This document shows positions 61,823 to 64,000 of a stretch of 64,000 nucleotides of DNA, piece after piece; the stretch's first letter is position 1, and the number at the start of each line of letters is the position of its first letter. Origin of the DNA: Zhaonella formicivorans (GTDB lineage Bacteria; Bacillota; DUOV01; Zhaonellaceae). The translations under genes were made by a program, and so were the position numbers. The notes under the pieces were generated by a model. The model saw only the letters and a list, made by a program, of their open reading frames with translations. It did no database searches and was not told the origin of the DNA. Where the stretch lies: NCBI RefSeq assembly GCF_004353525.1, contig NZ_CP085524.1:1002001-1066000 (forward strand), in the 5' to 3' direction.

Positions 61823-61887
61823 GATATTTACCTCCCTATAAGAAAGTTTTTGTTGCAATTGATACTAAATATTAACGCAAAACATAG

Positions 61888-62943
61888 TCATAACATCTTC
61901 TCTACTTCAGCTAGCAGTGCCTGAACAAGTTGCTCCTGCGGAACTTTAGCTATCATTTCTCCTTTTTTGAATAAAATGCCTACACCTTTTCCTCCTGCGA
62001 TTCCAACATCCGCTTCCCGTGCCTCGCCCGGACCGTTGACAACGCAGCCCATCACTGCAATTTTCAAGGGCTTGTCTATATGAGCGAGTTTTTCTTCCAC
62101 TTCATTGGCAATACTTATCAAATCAATTCCACACCTGCCGCAGGTTGGGCAGGAGATCAACTCCACTCCCTTTTTTCTTAACCCCAGCGTTTTTAGGATT
62201 TCATAACCAACGGCTACTTCCTCAACCGGGTCCCCTGTCAGTGAAACCCGGATCGTATCTCCAATGCCTTCAGCCAACAAAATTCCGATTCCCACGGCCG
62301 ACTTCACAGTGCCGCTCTTTAAAGTGCCTGCTTCCGTAACTCCCAGATGCAAGGGATAAGGAACTTTGTCCGCCAGCAGGCGGTAAGCCTCTACCATCAA
62401 CGGGATATCTGAGGCCTTAAGAGAAACCTTGATAGCGTTAAACTGCAGTTCTTCTAAAATAGTGATGTGCTCCAATGCGCTTTCCACCAAAGCCTCCGGA
62501 ACCAGCCTGCCATATTTTGCCAACAATCTTTTATCAAGGGAGCCTGCATTTACTCCAATTCTTATTGGCACAGAGCGTTCCTTGGCCAGAGTGGTAATCA
62601 ATTTGACCTTTTCTTTGGAACCAATGTTACCTGGGTTAAGTCTAAGGCCATCAACTCCGCTCTCGATAGCCTGCAGGGCCAGGCGGTAGTCGAAATGAAT
62701 GTCAGCAATAAGCGGAATATTGATTCTCTCCCTGATTTTTTTGAGAGCAGCAGCCGCTTCGCTGTCCACCACAGCGACTCTCACTATTTCACAGCCGGCT
62801 TTTTCTAGCCGGTGGATTTGCTGTACAGTAGCCGCCACATCTCGTGTGTCAGTGTTAGTCATGGATTGTACAGAAATGGGAGCCTTGCCGCCAATTGCTA
62901 CTTTTCCTACGTGAATTGTATTACTTATTCTGCGTTTGATCAA
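61888..62943 (-). CDS. ispG: 4-hydroxy-3-methylbut-2-enyl-diphosphate synthase (GcpE)
   Basis: 351 residues. TIM-barrel domain ([16 protein letters not shown]) and C-terminal iron-sulfur domain with SCPTCGRC and [15 protein letters not shown], giving the three cluster cysteines. Seventh step of the non-mevalonate isoprenoid pathway. The rasP-ispG-proS order is common in Clostridia. Confidence 0.97.
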   Translation of the reverse strand: MIKRRISNTIHVGKVAIGGKAPISVQSMTNTDTRDVAATVQQIHRLEKAGCEIVRVAVVDSEAAAALKKIRERINIPLIADIHFDYRLALQAIESGVDGLRLNPGNIGSKEKVKLITTLAKERSVPIRIGVNAGSLDKRLLAKYGRLVPEALVESALEHITILEELQFNAIKVSLKASDIPLMVEAYRLLADKVPYPLHLGVTEAGTLKSGTVKSAVGIGILLAEGIGDTIRVSLTGDPVEEVAVGYEILKTLGLRKKGVELISCPTCGRCGIDLISIANEVEEKLAHIDKPLKIAVMGCVVNGPGEAREADVGIAGGKGVGILFKKGEMIAKVPQEQLVQALLAEVEKML

Positions 62944-62967
62944 TTAGACAGCACCATCCAATTTAAT

Positions 62968-63981
62968 TCATTTTAGTATCAAGCGTACAATATCCTGATA
63001 AGTTATGAGCAGCATCAAGGCTATTAGGAGAAAAAAGCCAACAAAATGAATAAAGTTTTCCTTGTCCGGCTGCAGGGGTTGACCCCGTAGCTTTTCTAAC
63101 CCCAAAAAGATTAAGCGGCTGCCATCCAAGGCAGGGATAGGGAATAAATTGATTAAGCCTAAATTAAGACTGAGAATGGCAGCAAAATTAAGCACGCTTG
63201 CTAACCCAAATTCCACTGCTTGCCCCACTAATTGCACCATCCCTACTGGCCCTGCCACATCCGCGGGAATTTTACCTATAATCATTTGCACCAGGCTTGT
63301 TACCAACAAAATGCTTACACCAACAGCCTGTTTTACACCTAACATAATTGAATTCAAAAAGCCTTGCTTTTCCCAAGCTCTCTCAATACCAATCAGTCCA
63401 ACCTTGTGTTTAGGGTCCAGTCTGGGTGTTACAGCAAACGCCATTTTCTTATTTTCGCGCAGTACAGTGATTTCAATCTTTCTTTCCGGATTTTTATGGA
63501 TGATGGCAGTAAGTTCATCCCAGGAAGCTGTCTTTTCACCGTTAATAGCAATTATCCGGTCACCGGCCTGCAGCCCTGCCAGTTCAGCCGCCCCGCCGGG
63601 GACAACCCTGCCAACGACGTTTTGGTTTGAAGGTATGCCAATTCCCATGAAAACTATTATAAACAGCGTTAATGCCAGGATGAAGTTCATTAAACTACCA
63701 GCAGCTATGACCAGGCTGCGTTGCCCTACACTTTTTGTATTAAAGCCTCGGACATCATCTTCATCCCCCGGCTCCATTCCGGCCATACGGTTAAAGCCCC
63801 CGATAGGAAAGGCCCTAAGAGAGTACAATGTTTCTTTAGCTTGATAACCGATTATTTTAGGCCCCATGCCGATGGCAAACTCGTGTACCTTTATGCCCAC
63901 AGCTTTTGCAGCCAAGAGGTGACCAAGCTCGTGTGCTATAATTAAAACTCCCAAAATCAAAATGGTAATTAAAACTGACAA
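62968..63981 (-). CDS. rseP: Site-2 intramembrane zinc metalloprotease RseP/RasP
   Basis: 337 residues. The first membrane helix holds HELGHLLAAK (HExxH), a PDZ domain lies near residues 115-180 (RVVPGGAAELAGLQAGD), and the last helices contain NLFPIPALDGSRL (third ligand Asp). It cleaves transmembrane anti-sigma and signal-peptide remnants. The start is TTG 63981 with AAGAGGG seven bases upstream. dxr probably lies just beyond the right edge. Confidence 0.95.
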   Translation of the reverse strand: MSVLITILILGVLIIAHELGHLLAAKAVGIKVHEFAIGMGPKIIGYQAKETLYSLRAFPIGGFNRMAGMEPGDEDDVRGFNTKSVGQRSLVIAAGSLMNFILALTLFIIVFMGIGIPSNQNVVGRVVPGGAAELAGLQAGDRIIAINGEKTASWDELTAIIHKNPERKIEITVLRENKKMAFAVTPRLDPKHKVGLIGIERAWEKQGFLNSIMLGVKQAVGVSILLVTSLVQMIIGKIPADVAGPVGMVQLVGQAVEFGLASVLNFAAILSLNLGLINLFPIPALDGSRLIFLGLEKLRGQPLQPDKENFIHFVGFFLLIALMLLITYQDIVRLILK

Positions 63982-64000
63982 AACTTCACCCTCTTCCCTA

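Noticed and set aside
61823-61887. T-box leader for proS.
   Set aside because: The ispG-proS gap is too short (about 65 bases) and lacks the T-box sequence.
1-64000. Many plus-strand open frames of 60-230 codons (for example 63149-63844, 51681-52187, 58607-59083).
   Set aside because: Each is antisense to a well-supported minus-strand gene, has no recognisable motif and low-complexity translation. They are shadows of codon bias in the real genes.
1-64000. CRISPR arrays, prophage genes, IS transposases, tRNA or rRNA genes.
   Set aside because: None found: no regular repeat-spacer pattern, no phage or transposase ORFs, and no tRNA-like cloverleaf was recognised by eye.

Overview
The window reads as a chromosomal stretch of an endospore-forming, anaerobic member of the Firmicutes (class Clostridia, probably Peptococcaceae or a close relative). 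The reasons are the Gram-positive PolC replicase, RNase Y and RNase J, SpoVS, the dipicolinate synthase genes dpaA/dpaB, a Spo0E-like protein, DacF and YlxY homologues, an oxygen-independent (Cbi-type) cobalamin pathway, and a gene order that follows the Bacillus subtilis rasP-to-spoVS region in reverse. Every convincing gene lies on the minus strand, so the text below follows transcription from high to low coordinates. No phage, IS transposase, CRISPR, rRNA or tRNA gene was seen.

Right part (64000 to about 44200): rseP, ispG, proS, a family 2 glycosyltransferase and polC, then a promoter and leader hairpin driving rimP-nusA-ylxR-ylxQ-infB-rbfA-nrnA-truB-ribF. Two small unknown genes sit between ribF and rpsO. 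rpsO has its own promoter and a structured leader, and pnp follows. This is the translation and RNA-processing core. The PolC appears to lack the usual inserted proofreading exonuclease.

Middle part (about 44100 to 27200): sporulation and envelope genes (YlxY-like deacetylase, dacF, an M16 peptidase, dut, a Spo0E-like gene, an unknown membrane protein, ylmC). Next comes a lysine-riboswitch-controlled block dapB-dpaA-dpaB-asd-dapG-dapA that makes dihydrodipicolinate, lysine/diaminopimelate and the spore compound dipicolinate. It is followed by rnj, tepA, ylzJ and ftsK/spoIIIE.

Left-middle part (27200 to about 9350): mnmH (selenouridine tRNA modification), rodZ, rimO, pgsA, a membrane protein plus a short FtsH-like AAA protease, a membrane metallophosphoesterase, thpR, and recA-recX with a LexA box. 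A structured RNA that looks like 6S RNA follows, then rny (apparently with an ATT start codon), an unknown protein, ymdB, spoVS with a sigma-H promoter, a dipeptidase, a PHP phosphoesterase, an aminotransferase and a small coiled-coil protein.

Left part (9320 to 1): a sigma-A promoter, a cobalamin riboswitch with terminator, and a tightly overlapping operon cobU-cbiD-E-T-L-F-G-H-J-X-C-P for adenosylcobalamin synthesis. It runs off the left edge inside cbiP.

Several intergenic regions hold long imperfect palindromes (23014-23187, 20600-20774, 39803-39892) and a 74-base repeat present twice (25153-25226 and 32818-32891). These are the main non-core sequence in an otherwise conserved housekeeping region.
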